Assembly: GCA_016722525.1 (NCBI GenBank)
Contig: JADKJB010000005.1
Coordinates: 1-64,000 of the forward strand
Length of the DNA: 64,000 bases
DNA from: Bacteroidota bacterium
Lineage (GTDB): Bacteria > Bacteroidota > Bacteroidia > AKYH767-A > OLB10
Direction: 5' to 3'
Positions 47,235 to 57,407 of this stretch are shown here, one piece after another (within the stretch, counting starts at the first letter, position 1; each line of letters begins with the position of its first letter). Below the pieces are notes generated by a model. The model did no database searches and was not told the DNA's origin. It saw nothing but the letters and a program-made list of their open reading frames with translations. A program made the position numbers and the translations under genes.

Positions 47235-47810
47235 ATGAAAACCGGACTCTTCTTTGGATCCTTCAATCCCATACACAATGGGCATTTGGTAATTGCAGGG
47301 TACATGGCTGAATTTACGGATCTATCGCAGGTGTGGCTGGTGGTATCACCACACAACCCATTAAAACCGGCCGGCTCCCTATTGCAGGATCACCACAGGT
47401 TTGAATTAGCCCGAATAGCTGTTGGAAATTACCGAAAACTTAAAGCATCAAAAGCAGAATTTGCATTGCCAAAGCCCTCCTACACAATTAATACCCTGGT
47501 GTATTTGCTTGAACAACATCCTGATCATGAATTTGTTTTAATTATGGGAAGCGATAATCTGGAATCCTTCAAAAAATGGAAAAACTGGGAGCAGATTCTG
47601 GAACACCATGAAATATATATTTATCCCAGACCGGGACACGATGGGGGTGAATTAATTAATCATCCGAAAGTTAAAATTGTTGAAGCTCCGTTGATGCAGC
47701 TTTCATCCACTTTTATCCGCAAAGCGATACACGACAAAAAAGATATTCGTTACATGCTTCCCGAATCAGTTTATGCATATATTGATGAAATGAACTTTTA
47801 TAAGAAGTGA
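47235..47810 (+). CDS. nadD: Nicotinate-nucleotide adenylyltransferase
   Basis: 191 residues, the usual length. Nucleotidyltransferase signature TGLFFGSFNPIHNGHLVIAG (the GxFxPxHxGH motif), LVVSPHNPLKPAGSLL, FVLIMGSDNLESFKKWKNWE and the C-terminal ISSTxIR-like LSSTFIRKAIHDKKDIRYML. It makes deamido-NAD from nicotinate mononucleotide in NAD synthesis. It is probably cotranscribed with gmk. Intact. Confidence 0.96.
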   Translation: MKTGLFFGSFNPIHNGHLVIAGYMAEFTDLSQVWLVVSPHNPLKPAGSLLQDHHRFELARIAVGNYRKLKASKAEFALPKPSYTINTLVYLLEQHPDHEFVLIMGSDNLESFKKWKNWEQILEHHEIYIYPRPGHDGGELINHPKVKIVEAPLMQLSSTFIRKAIHDKKDIRYMLPESVYAYIDEMNFYKK

Positions 47811-47927
47811 TTTGCCTTTGGCCAGGTCTGAAGTAGGATTTGAATTTTATTTGGATATTTATGCAAAGGGTATCATTTTATTAGTAAATTTAATTAACGA
47901 TTCTGCAGATAATAAAATTCTTCATCC

Positions 47928-49181
47928 ATGAAATCAACTTTCATCAGGTCTCTAGCACAAATGCTGATTTGTGTGATGATTTCGTCATCGGCATTTTCTT
48001 TAGGTTGGCAACAAAAAACGAATTTTACACCGGGTAACAGATATGGCGCCTTTAGTTTCTCCATTGGACAAAAGGGATATGTTGGAAGTGGAGTAATTCA
48101 GGTTGGAACATCCATCACCCTGGTAAACGATTTCTGGGAATACGATCCAATACTGGATTCCTGGACTCAGAAAGCCACATTACCTTCAACCGGACGCATT
48201 GGAGCTGCCACCTTTGTGGTCCTCAACGCCGGTTTTGTTACTACCGGCTACAATCTGGTTACACATTTAAATGATAATTGGAAATATGATACTGCTATGA
48301 ATACCTGGCAGGCCATGTCCGTTTTCCCAGGAGGTAACCGTTATACGTGTGCAAGTTTTAATGTAAGCGATTATGGATTTGTAGGAATGGGTTATGCAAC
48401 CAGTTGTTATTCCGATTTTTATCGTTACAATCCTATTTCAGATACCTGGACTCTCATTGCCCCTATTCCCGGAACTGCCCGCCAAACGGCGAAAGGATTT
48501 AGTATACTGGATTATGGGTATGTGGTTGGAGGTGCTAATGAAGCAGCATTTTATAATTGTAAACAACTATGGAGGTATGACCCTATTGGTGATGTGTGGC
48601 TTCAAAAAACCGACTACCCCGGAAATGGATCACATGGGTTGTCGGCATTTGTGATGAATGATGAAGGGTATGTTGGAGCAGGAGCGTTTTTAAGCAGTGG
48701 AGTGAACAATGTTTTCGATGATTTCTTTAAGTATGATCCTTCCTTAGATAATTGGACCTCCATTCCCGATTTTGATGGAGGAATTCGTCAAGGCACTGTT
48801 TCAATGACTATAAACAATCGCGGTTATGTAGGTCTCGGATCTACCTTGATTTACCCACAAATTGATTATAAATCCGATTGGTGGACCTTTACAGATCCAA
48901 CCGGTATCGAAGATCAAAATATTGATGAAAATGATGTGATAGCCTACTTTGATAGCAATCATAATTTGAACATCAATTTGAAAAGTTCTCTTAAAACTAA
49001 AACTGCTGTTGAAGTTTTTGATGCAAACGGTAAAATGATTCGTAGATCAATGTTCGATGCAAATCAACAGAATTTAAAAATCGAAAATAGGAATCTCTCT
49101 CATGGCATGTATTCTTACGCTGTGTACCTATCATCCGAAAAACTCATTTCCGGAAAAGTGATTTACTTAAATAATCAGTGA
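47928..49181 (+). CDS. Kelch-repeat T9SS-exported protein
   Basis: 417 residues. Signal peptide LAQMLICVMISSSAFS. Then about six Kelch blades with the pattern NDFWEYDPILDSWTQKATLP, NWKYDTAMNTWQAMSVFPGG, DFYRYNPISDTWTLIAPIPG, LWRYDPIGDVWLQKTDYPGN and DDFFKYDPSLDNWTSIPDFD. The C-terminal domain (TGIEDQNIDENDV ... LSHGMYSYAVYLS, ISGKVIYLNNQ) is a T9SS sorting domain. The protein is an exported beta-propeller; no enzymatic residues are recognisable. It has its own spacer after nadD. Intact. Confidence 0.88.
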   Translation: MKSTFIRSLAQMLICVMISSSAFSLGWQQKTNFTPGNRYGAFSFSIGQKGYVGSGVIQVGTSITLVNDFWEYDPILDSWTQKATLPSTGRIGAATFVVLNAGFVTTGYNLVTHLNDNWKYDTAMNTWQAMSVFPGGNRYTCASFNVSDYGFVGMGYATSCYSDFYRYNPISDTWTLIAPIPGTARQTAKGFSILDYGYVVGGANEAAFYNCKQLWRYDPIGDVWLQKTDYPGNGSHGLSAFVMNDEGYVGAGAFLSSGVNNVFDDFFKYDPSLDNWTSIPDFDGGIRQGTVSMTINNRGYVGLGSTLIYPQIDYKSDWWTFTDPTGIEDQNIDENDVIAYFDSNHNLNINLKSSLKTKTAVEVFDANGKMIRRSMFDANQQNLKIENRNLSHGMYSYAVYLSSEKLISGKVIYLNNQ

Positions 49182-49296
49182 GGCACTGAGCAACGTCGAT
49201 GGTTAATTGACTCGATGGAGAACAGCGCATATGCCATCCCGTGATCCTTATACCAAGGTCAGAGTCGTAGGTCATTAATTGAATCTGCCAACTTAT

Positions 49297-50077
49297 TTAC
49301 GCGACAATAAACGACCTCATCGATATGGAACCAAAAACATTTTTTTCATTAAAAAATGAAACGTCTTCATTTTTTTGTTGCAGCGCTAAGGTGTATAACA
49401 TTGGTAAATAATGTTCCATACTTGGCACCGATAAATCTGCCATGGTACCAAAGCGGCGGAAATTAATAATTGCATCATGATCGCCATCTTCAATGAGCTT
49501 TGCTATTTTCATATCAAATTCGGATGCCCAGTCAAAGGCTTGGGTGTTGAGTCGCATCAATCTGAGGTTGTGAACCATATTTCCGCTACCAATTATCAGA
49601 ACCCCTTTTTGCGAAGGTGCTGCAGTTCCTTTGCCAGTTCATAATGGTATAGTGGCGGTTTTGTGTAATCCAAACTTAATTGAAAACAAGGAACATCGGC
49701 TTTCGGATACATCCTGCACAAAACCGACCAGCTTCCATGATCAAGGCCCCATTCCTGATCCGGTTCTACAATTGTTTTATTGATTTCTTTGGCCGTCATT
49801 GTTGCGATTTCTGGTGCTCCAGATGACGGGTACTGAAAATTGAAAAGTGCATCCGGAAACCCGCTGAAATCATGAATAGTTTTGGGTTTAGGCATCACAG
49901 CAACTTTAGTCCCAGCTGTCTCCCAATGTGCCGAAATGCAAAATGGCCTTTGATTGAGGAGTTCTGACCAATTTGAATCCATTTTGTACTGAATTCGTTA
50001 TCTTCAATAGCATTCATTGGCTTCCATGTCCAATAAAAGGGTTGAAATGGCAATTCTTCCTCTTGTAGTTGATGCAA
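49297..50077 (-). CDS. 4,5-DOPA-extradiol-type dioxygenase (YgiD), frameshifted
   Basis: About 265 codons, broken in three places. Readable parts: LHQLQEEELPFQPF, then in another frame FIGHGS and PMNAIEDNEFSTKW (metal-binding His), FCISAHWETAGTKVAVMPKP, TIHDFSGFPDALFNFQYPSS, QEWGLDHGSWSVLCRMYPKA (second metal His), then GVLIIGSGNMVHNLRLMRLN and VPSMEHYLPMLYTLALQQKN (third His). One C is missing in the HGSPMNA codons and one base near 49580. It would open catechol-type rings using a divalent metal. The true start may lie a little upstream of 50077, in a broken frame. Confidence 0.82.
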
Positions 50078-50308
50078 GTGGTTTAATATAGCCCGTGTTT
50101 CCTCATAATAATCGTTTTGTTTACTGACTTTCTAATAACAGACCCTATTCAAGGATTTTATTTTGATTTTCAAAAATAATGAAATTCAATGTGTTGCAGC
50201 AAATTTTATACAAAAATTGTGGAGTTAACAAACATGCATAAGTAAACAGCTAAATAGTAGTAAAATTAACTCCAATTTTACTACTATTGTAAACCCTATA
50301 CTACTATT

Positions 50309-50707
50309 ATGTCAGCTGTAAAAATTTTGATTGTTGATGATGAGCAGGATGTTGAACTGTTGTTTCGCCAACGATTCCGTAAAGAGCTTCGGGAAGGTGA
50401 TTTCCAGTTCCACTTTGCTTTTTCTGCCGAAAGTGCACTGAGTTTTCTTCAAGCGCTTCAGCCTTTTGATGTAGTGCTGGTGCTTTCCGATATTAACATG
50501 CCCGGAATGAATGGCCTGGAGTTACTTCGCCATATCAAATCTACGTTCTCCGATTTAAAGGTTATTATGGTAACCGCTTATGGTGACGATTCTAATCACA
50601 CGACTGCAATTGAATACGGTGCCGATGATTTTATAACTAAACCTGTAGATTTTACTATTTTAAAAGAACGTATTCAGACTATCAACCAGGCAAGATTTAA
50701 TAAATAA
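50309..50707 (+). CDS. Single-domain response regulator
   Basis: 132 residues, a lone receiver domain. Acidic pocket ILIVDDEQDVELLF, phospho-acceptor Asp in VVLVLSDINMPGMNGLELLR, the Thr/Ala switch in LKVIMVTAYGD and the conserved Lys in DDFITKPVDFTILKERI. No output domain, so it would signal by protein contact, possibly to the histidine kinase encoded three genes downstream. The four genes are closely spaced on one strand. Intact. Confidence 0.92.
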   Translation: MSAVKILIVDDEQDVELLFRQRFRKELREGDFQFHFAFSAESALSFLQALQPFDVVLVLSDINMPGMNGLELLRHIKSTFSDLKVIMVTAYGDDSNHTTAIEYGADDFITKPVDFTILKERIQTINQARFNK

Positions 50708-50718
50708 ATACAGCTCTT

Positions 50719-51754
50719 ATGATAAAAATCAAAAGAAACTTCCTTCTAAAGCTTTTTCTATTTTTACTTGTTTGGATTCCTTATGGAATACATGCTCAGG
50801 ACACGAAAATACTTGGTTTTGTAGATGTCCTCAGTTATTATAAAAACGACAAACTTTCTTTTGCTTTTGGTGAGCAGGATCTGTTTATCACTTCTGAGCT
50901 CACCGATAAAATATCGTTCCTTGGAGAAACTGTTTTTAAATTCGATTCCGAGTCAAATTCCAACTTTAATATAAGCGTTGAACGGGTAATTATACGGTAT
51001 AATCTTAAAGGGAATCACTATTTTGTTGTGGGGAAGCATCACACTCCGGTAAATTATTGGAATGAGACCTATCATCATGGAAGGGTTTTTTCTCCCAATA
51101 TTTTCAGGCCATTACTTTTTTCAGGACTTTATGATTCCTTTACATACTACCGGGATTGGCTTGCAGGGAATAAACCTGACTAAAATAAATTTTGGTTATG
51201 ATGTGGTGGTAGGAAATGGTATTGGAGCCGGCGATTTGGAAGATAACGATAACAATAAAAGTATAACGGTTTCGGCGCATATTAAGCCTTATGAAGGCCT
51301 CCGAATTGGTGCCTCCTACTATCATGATGTGATCTCTAAAGGTGTCGAAAACCATCATGGCAGCCATTCCGAATCAGGTGGAATTGATGAAGCTATAACG
51401 CAACAGATTTTTGGAGGTTCCTTTGCTTTTTTTAAGAAAAAAATAGAATTGTTAGCGGAAGGTACTTATGTAAATAATTATTCCGATTCATTGCAAAACA
51501 AAAATACTTATGGATTATATGCACACGCAGGGTATCGCATTAAAAATAAAATAATTCCTTTTGTAAGATACGATAAAGTTAATTATGCGAAAAATGATAT
51601 GTGGTTTAAGACCGCTAATCGACAAGCATTTATAGGCGGCATTAGATACGAATTTAGTTACCTGGCCGTGATTAAGGCCGAATACCAACTTAATGATTTT
51701 GAAACAGGCGATGATAATGAAACAGTAACTATTCAGTTTGCTATCGGATTTTAA
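50719..51754 (+). CDS. Outer membrane porin-like barrel protein, frameshifted
   Basis: About 345 codons. Signal peptide LLKLFLFLLVWIPYGIHA. Barrel strands follow: ILGFVDVLSYYKNDKLSFAF, VERVIIRYNLKGNHYFVVGK, and a conserved HTPVNYWNETYHHGRVFSPN. A frameshift at about 51140 leads to FGYDVVVGNGIGAGDLEDND, GLRIGASYYHDVISKGVENH and the final strands (ETVTIQFAIGF, terminal Phe). It resembles phosphate- or anion-type porins. The next gene encodes a PstS-like binding domain, which fits a solute-sensing or uptake set. Confidence 0.78.
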
Positions 51755-51776
51755 CTCTTAGAAAAGAAACTGAAAA

Positions 51777-52223
51777 ATGAAACAACAAATTCACAAATAT
51801 ATAATACTGTTGATATTCCTGTTTATAGGTACCAACTTGCCCGGTCAGGAAATATCATTAGTAGTTATTGGTAACGAAAAAGGAGCCCCGGAGGGAATGA
51901 CAATTCCTGAACTGAAAAAAGTTTTCAGAGGGGAAAAACAATGGTGGAATGATGGCACCAAAGTAGTGGTAGCCCTTATGAAAACAGCTACTCCTTCCGG
52001 ATCAGCTACAGCAAAAAAATTATTGGGGATGACAGGGGATGAGTTAAATAAATACTGGCTTTCACTGGTTTTTCAAGGAAAAGCTAAAGCTCCAGCCTTC
52101 TTTAATTCCGAAAAAGAGCTGGTCGAATTTGTAAATCAAAATAAAGGTGCAATAGGAATCGTTGATCAAACAATTCCCGGGGCCTCCAGAACCATTTCTA
52201 TTGCCGGTAAAAACAGTTTTTAA
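51777..52223 (+). CDS. PstS-like periplasmic phosphate-binding-type protein
   Basis: 148 residues. Signal peptide KYIILLIFLFIGTNLPG. A half-size PBP-like domain follows (ISLVVIGNEKGAPEGMTIPE, LKKVFRGEKQWWNDGTKVVV, FNSEKELVEFVNQNKGAIGI). Proteins of this short type occur beside sensor kinases and porins rather than ABC transporters. It may bind an oxyanion and pass the signal to the kinase encoded next. No pst transporter genes are nearby. Intact. Confidence 0.82.
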   Translation: MKQQIHKYIILLIFLFIGTNLPGQEISLVVIGNEKGAPEGMTIPELKKVFRGEKQWWNDGTKVVVALMKTATPSGSATAKKLLGMTGDELNKYWLSLVFQGKAKAPAFFNSEKELVEFVNQNKGAIGIVDQTIPGASRTISIAGKNSF

Positions 52224-52241
52224 TACTGAGCAACTGGTAGT

Positions 52242-53693
52242 ATGAAAATTTCTATTAAAACACGCATTTGGCTAACTATTTTTAGTATCGTTTTTGTGTT
52301 TGCTTTATTTCTTATGTTTTTCTTTCCTATCCAACAGGAAAAATATTTCATGAAGAATTATAATACTGAGGTTGAAAGTTTAGCGCGTACTGTAGCCCTT
52401 GGCGTTAAAATAGCACTCACTGAACAAAATTTTGAAGGTGTTCAAACTGCCATTGATTTTGCCAAATCAGATAATCGTATGCGTTTTGTTGCTCTCGTTC
52501 AAAAAGAGGAAAGCAATTCGCATACAATACGAGCATTTTTCCGGAGAATTATCCCTATACTCCGGAAATGATTTCCCACAGCCTCATCATAAAAAGGCTC
52601 CTTTTAAAGCAGGTGAAATAAAGGCGATGTTGTGATTGGCGTTACGACTGATGAAATAGTGCAGAATATGAAAGATATTCGAATGGCTGCTCTTTTCATT
52701 AGTATGATAGTTTTTGCTTTTGGTATTCTTATAGGGTTTTGGCTTGCCCTCACTATTTCGCGCCCGGTATTGGCTTTAAGGGATGCAGCTATTAAGGTCG
52801 GTGCAGGTGATTTCAGTTTACGTGTACTACCTGGAAACAATGATGAAATTGGTGAACTTAGCCTGGCTTTTAATAAAATGGTTGCGGATCTGGCTATTGC
52901 CGAAGAGAAAATTCGGACTGCACAACATCAATTGGTTCAACAGGAAAAAATGGCCTCCTTAGGTCAACTTACAGCAGGTATTGCACATGAAATTCAGAAT
53001 CCTTTAAATTTTGTAAATAATTTTTCGGAATTGTCAGTTGAACTTCTGAATGAATTGAAAGCTGAAACAAGTAAAGAAGCCTCCGATGCTATTATGAAAG
53101 ATTTGCAATTAAATCTTGATAAAATAAAACATCATGGGAAAAGGGCCGACAATATTGTAAAAGGTATGCTTATGCATAGCGGTTCAGGTGGAAACGAAAA
53201 AAAAGAAGTAAATCTCAATCAGCTTATTGATGAATTTCTTACCCTGGCTTATTTGGGAATGCGCGCCACCGACAGTTCTTTTGTTTGCACCATTGAGAAA
53301 AAACTCGATCCCCAATTACCAGCAATAATGGCAATGTCGCAGGAACTAAGCCGCGTTTTGCTAAATTTATTTCAAAACTCCTTTTATGCTACTCATGAAC
53401 AATTTCTACAGATGAAGGGTTCCGGGAAACCATATATACCTTCGCTAATTGTATCTACTTTCAAAAAAGAAAATTCTGTTCTGTTATCTGTTTACGATAA
53501 TGGTGGCGGTGTTCCTGATGCAATAAAAGATAAAATATTTAATCCTTTTTTTACTACAAAGCCAACAGGAAAAGGAACCGGACTTGGCTTATCAATGAGT
53601 TACGATATTATTGTGAAAGGTCATGGTGGCAAAATAAAAGTAGATAGCCAATTAGGTAAATATACTGAGTTTACAATCGAACTACCGATCTGA
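52242..53693 (+). CDS. Membrane sensor histidine kinase, frameshifted
   Basis: About 484 codons. First membrane helix IWLTIFSIVFVFALFLMFFF, then a periplasmic part (VESLARTVALGVKIAL) in which three one-base deletions fall between about 52535 and 52630. Then the second helix (MAALFISMIVFAFGILIGFW), HAMP (RPVLALRDAAIKVGAGDFSL), the H-box (LGQLTAGIAHEIQNPLNFVN), the N-box (LSRVLLNLFQNSFYATHEQ) and G-boxes (VYDNGGGVPDAIKDKIFNPF, TGKGTGLGLSMSYDIIVKGH). It would phosphorylate the response regulator of the same cluster. It overlaps the convergent alkD-like gene by 12 bp. Confidence 0.88.
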
Positions 53694-54368
53694 TTTTTTC
53701 CTTTCAATAACTTTTAATGCTTCTCGTTTACTTAAGGGCATCAATGGATTTTTAAAACATAGTTTCGGACAAATAACGGATCCGTTTTTGAATATTCCCT
53801 TAGTATCCATCCAATTGCTTTTTTGAACAAAAAATTCTTTAGAATTAGCTAAATTCTCAATATATTTTGAAAGTAATTCTAAGTCTGTTTGTCTCTTGTA
53901 CTTTAGCTGAAATAGAATACTCATACGTTGCAACCAAATGTTTTTCGATTTGTTCCAGCTTTCAGTAACCGGTTGTATGTGAACAGGAAATTTCAGCAAC
54001 CAAGGCCCCACTACCTGATTTGCCAAATAATCAACCGTATCCCACCATGATTTGTGAACAATTAAATATTCAAAAAAGGCAGCGTCGTTTTCTGTCCAAA
54101 GTTTTTTACATTTAATAAGCAACTCGATTGCAAAGTATTGTAACTCGCGCTCCGGCAATAGCCATAACTCTTTAACTATTTGCTGCAGCTCTTTTTTTTC
54201 CGGTAGTGGATTGCTATTAAGATATTTTTTACTTATGTCTCTTCGCTGTTCCGATTTAATTCCAAAAAATTCGAACTGCTCCCGCATGTACTTTTTCATT
54301 GGAAGGGCATCCAAATCATTGCGATGCTTATTTAACAAATTGTGAATGTTTGTTACATATGGGTGCAT
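53682..54368 (-). CDS. AlkD-like DNA alkylation repair protein
   Basis: 228 residues of all-helical HEAT-like repeats, the length of AlkD: KYMREQFEFFGIKSEQRRDI, KELWLLPERELQYFAIELLI, SWWDTVDYLANQVVGPWLLK (family motif), NKSKNIWLQRMSILFQLKYK and FFVQKSNWMDTKGIFKNGSV (altered from the usual KAIGWALREY). The family removes N3- and N7-alkylated bases. It is convergent with the kinase gene. From 54369 to 54616 no gene is seen. Intact. Confidence 0.9.
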   Translation of the reverse strand: MHPYVTNIHNLLNKHRNDLDALPMKKYMREQFEFFGIKSEQRRDISKKYLNSNPLPEKKELQQIVKELWLLPERELQYFAIELLIKCKKLWTENDAAFFEYLIVHKSWWDTVDYLANQVVGPWLLKFPVHIQPVTESWNKSKNIWLQRMSILFQLKYKRQTDLELLSKYIENLANSKEFFVQKSNWMDTKGIFKNGSVICPKLCFKNPLMPLSKREALKVIERKKSDR

Positions 54369-54616
54369 AGTGCTATTGGAAATGTAGAATGCGATTTAAT
54401 TTTTATGAATTTTGATCTTCAACAGCAATTGTGTTGCTGTTATTTTGCGAACTGAAATTATTTATTTAAACAATTTCTTTTATTCAAGATACTATTAAAT
54501 TCTATTACTTTTAAAGAGTGCTGAAACCTGTTCTTTAACTCAAATTCGTTAAATAGTGTGATAGCATAATTGTTTTATACGTAACTTTAAACAGAAGCAG
54601 TTTTAAGTTTTGAAAA

Positions 54617-54952
54617 TTAAGCTATTCGTATTCCGTTTGCAGTATTTCGTTCTGTTTGCAACAAAATTACAGTGCCGTCATTTTGCACCGCACCTAAAAC
54701 CAGGCACTCAGAAATAAAATTAGCAATCTGTTTGGCCGGTAAATTTATCACCGCTACTACTTGTTTTCCGAGGAGTTCCTGTTTACTGTAATGCGCTGTT
54801 ATTTGCGCTGAAGACTTTTTAACTCCCATCTCACCAAAATCAATCCATAAACGAAATGAAGGCTTATTTGCTTCCGGAAAATTTTCGACATTAATTATTG
54901 TTCCGGTTCTGACTTCAATCTTCACCAAGTCATTCCAACTAATTGTTTCCAT
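54617..54952 (-). CDS. csaA: tRNA-binding-domain protein CsaA
   Basis: 111 residues, the usual length. OB-fold tRNA-binding domain: LVKIEVRTGTIINVENFPEA, FRLWIDFGEMGVKKSSAQIT, LLGKQVVAVINLPAKQIANF, and the C-terminal VQNDGTVILLQTERNTANGI. CsaA is a small tRNA-binding or chaperone-like protein; its physiological role is not settled. It ends 17 bp beyond the sbtA-like gene on the same strand, so the two may be cotranscribed. Intact. Confidence 0.93.
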   Translation of the reverse strand: METISWNDLVKIEVRTGTIINVENFPEANKPSFRLWIDFGEMGVKKSSAQITAHYSKQELLGKQVVAVINLPAKQIANFISECLVLGAVQNDGTVILLQTERNTANGIRIA

Positions 54953-54969
54953 ACCATTAAATTTTTTTA

Positions 54970-55924
54970 TTACGAGAGCATAGCATATATAGCAATAGTC
55001 AATTTATGATAGAGGGTAATTCCGATAACAATATTAAATGGGAAAGTAATGCCTAAAGCCGCTGTTAGATAAAATGTAGGGTTGGCGTTTGGTATTGCAA
55101 TTTTAATAGCTGCAGGTGCTGCAATATAGGAAGCACTTGCGGCCATCGATGCCAGCACCACCGCACCTCCCACCGAGAGTCCTGTCATATAACCAGTCAC
55201 TATTCCCAATACTGCACTAATAATTGGCATTATTATTCCAAAACCAATCAATGCACTACCTACTTTTTTTCAGATCCTTTATTTTGTCAGCTGCCACTAT
55301 TCCCATTTCAAGCATGAATATTGCCAGAAACCCTTTAAATAAATCAAAAAAGAAAAAGTTGAGTTGTTTGTTACCCGAATAAGCAACAAACATCCCTATG
55401 AATAGTCCGCCAATTAATAAAATCATACTTTTTCCAAAGAAAATTTCATGAACCAGATTTTTTGCTCCTGAGTTTCCTTTTGATGAGTGGAGTCTGTAAA
55501 GTAAAATAGCAATTCCTATTGCCGGAATCTCCAGCATCACCAGCAATACGGTCATATACTCTTCATAAAACACTCCAATGTCTTTTAAATAACTCACAAC
55601 AACTGCAAAAGTCACAGCACTAACCGATCCATAGTGTGCCGCCAAAGCAGCGGCATCTTCAAGAGAAAAGCGAAGTATTTTGTTAAGTATAAAATAGGCA
55701 ATAAATGTTATTAAGGCCCCGAGCACCAGTGTGCCAGCCAGGGAAGGAAGAATATGTTCGAAATTTGTTTTATAAAGTTCGATTCCCCCTTTGATCCCGA
55801 TGGAAAGTAACAAGTAGATACTTAATACATTGTAAAAAGCTTCCGGAATCCTTAAATCTGATTTAACCAGCCTTGCCAACACACCAAGTATAAAAAATAA
55901 TACTACAGGATCTAATGTGGTCAT
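54970..55924 (-). CDS. SbtA-like sodium-dependent bicarbonate transporter, frameshifted
   Basis: About 318 codons with ten membrane helices. Family features: LDPVVLFFILGVLARLVKSD, IPEAFYNVLSIYLLLSIGIK, AAALAAHYGSVSAVTFAVVV, IFMLEMGIVAADKIKDLKKS; after a one-base shift near 55253, GFGIIMPIISAVLGIVTGYM and SASYIAAPAAIKIAIPNANP. SbtA proteins import bicarbonate with sodium; in heterotrophs the role is less clear. I use the Met before TTLDPVV as start, since the upstream 16 codons are unlike the family. Confidence 0.85.
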
Positions 55925-56057
55925 AGGGAGCAGTTTGTTAGTTAAAAAACCTGCTGCAAAAATACTTTTCATTTGAATATTAATCTGACTTGTGCATAAT
56001 TTTTATACTATTGTTTCCAATAGTTTTTATTTTAGCAACTTATTAGCAATTCCGGCG

Positions 56058-56612
56058 ATGTCGCAACACACTTTCAAAAAGACCTATCATAATTTATATG
56101 AGAAACAACGGTTCAATAATGTGTTGTTATTTACAGTTTTATTTGCTCTTGAAGCGATTTTTGTGTATGCCTCCATGGAACAGTATCTGGCCAATAAACC
56201 GTGGGGGATAAAACCCTCTCACAACTGGTTCATGATAGCGCTGACTTTATTAATACCCACGCCTTTATTGATCGGATTTTATATGGCCCGACTGGAAACT
56301 GTTATTAATGAAGATGGCATTTTTTACCGATGGGCTCCTTTCTTCAAAGCTTACAAAATGATTCAATGGGATTCCGTAAAGGAGATTTCAATAATCGACT
56401 TAAAAAGCGCAGGGTTTTGGTGGCGCTTTTCAAGCAAATATGGTGAAGTGCAGTATGTCGGTGGCGGATTTGGCATTCAAGTTAAAATGAAAAGTGGAAG
56501 AAGGCGTTTGATTGGAACCCGAAAAGCCGAAGAGCTCAACCGTATACTGATTCGTATTGCCGGAACAAAATACGTACCTGCAACAATTGGCAGACATATC
56601 GAATTTGATTGA
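56058..56612 (+). CDS. Two-helix membrane protein with PH-like domain
   Basis: 184 residues from MSQHTFKKTYHNLYEKQRFN; the extra N-terminal codons upstream look untranslated. Two membrane helices (VLLFTVLFALEAIFVYASME, WFMIALTLLIPTPLLIGFYM) are followed by a cytoplasmic beta-rich part (INEDGIFYRWAPFFKAYKMI, QVKMKSGRRRLIGTRKAEEL) that resembles bacterial PH domains. Function unknown. It is divergent from the sbtA-like gene. Intact. Confidence 0.75.
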   Translation: MSQHTFKKTYHNLYEKQRFNNVLLFTVLFALEAIFVYASMEQYLANKPWGIKPSHNWFMIALTLLIPTPLLIGFYMARLETVINEDGIFYRWAPFFKAYKMIQWDSVKEISIIDLKSAGFWWRFSSKYGEVQYVGGGFGIQVKMKSGRRRLIGTRKAEELNRILIRIAGTKYVPATIGRHIEFD

Positions 56613-56699
56613 ATGACTGATTTAAATTATAAATCCAGTGTTTATTCAACACAACTATTCCCGCTGAAATAGTTCCCTCTCTTAGTCTAATAGTTAAGT

Positions 56700-57317
56700 A
56701 TGCAAGTATCACCTAAATGGTTCGAAGACAATGGCTATAAGCTTCATGAAGTATTATATCATCAGGATTTGATTCCATTCGTCAAAAATTACATTTTGAA
56801 AAAAAACATTTTTACTTTTGGTTATCTTTTCCTTAACCTGCTGTTTTTGTTATTACTTTTAACCAGAATCATCTTCTCCTTAGCAAATTTCCAACTTGAT
56901 TTCTCGAACACATTCACCTTTTTGGGTTTTGGATGTGCGCTCACTTTTCTGCTAATTCCCATTCATGAAGGACTCCATGGAATTGCTTACAAAATGTGTG
57001 GCGCCCCAACCGTGACCTTTGCTGCCAACTGGAAGAAAATGTATTTTATGGCTATTGCCGATAAATTCCCGATTGGTCGTAAACCGTTCCTGTTTGTTGG
57101 TCTTGCACCCTTTGTGATAATTAGCCTACTATTCATTTTTTTAGCAGCTACGGGGAGTCCCCAATTTCAAATTATGTATTTTACAGTGCTGCTGGTGCAT
57201 GCATCTATGTGTATCGGTGATTTTGCTTTAATGAGCTACTTTTCTGAACAAGGTGATAAAGAAGTTATTACTTTTGACGATTATGAAAATTCACTCACTT
57301 ATTTCTATAGTAAGTAA
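56700..57317 (+). CDS. DUF3267 (putative zinc metalloprotease) membrane protein
   Basis: 205 residues with four membrane helices. The key feature is LLIPIHEGLHGIAYKMCGAP, an HExxH metal-binding motif inside a membrane segment as in DUF3267 proteins. A later stretch (PFVIISLLFIFLAATGSPQF) and an exposed HASMCIGDFALMSYF complete the family pattern (Asp third ligand). The family resembles site-2-type proteases, but activity is unproven. Intact. Confidence 0.85.
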   Translation: MQVSPKWFEDNGYKLHEVLYHQDLIPFVKNYILKKNIFTFGYLFLNLLFLLLLLTRIIFSLANFQLDFSNTFTFLGFGCALTFLLIPIHEGLHGIAYKMCGAPTVTFAANWKKMYFMAIADKFPIGRKPFLFVGLAPFVIISLLFIFLAATGSPQFQIMYFTVLLVHASMCIGDFALMSYFSEQGDKEVITFDDYENSLTYFYSK

Positions 57318-57407
57318 CCATCCGAATATTTGAATCACCTAATCTCTTGAATTTTGGATGGATCCAGTATCTTTAAAAAGTAACTTTAAAACAGGGTGCA
57401 TTACTCA

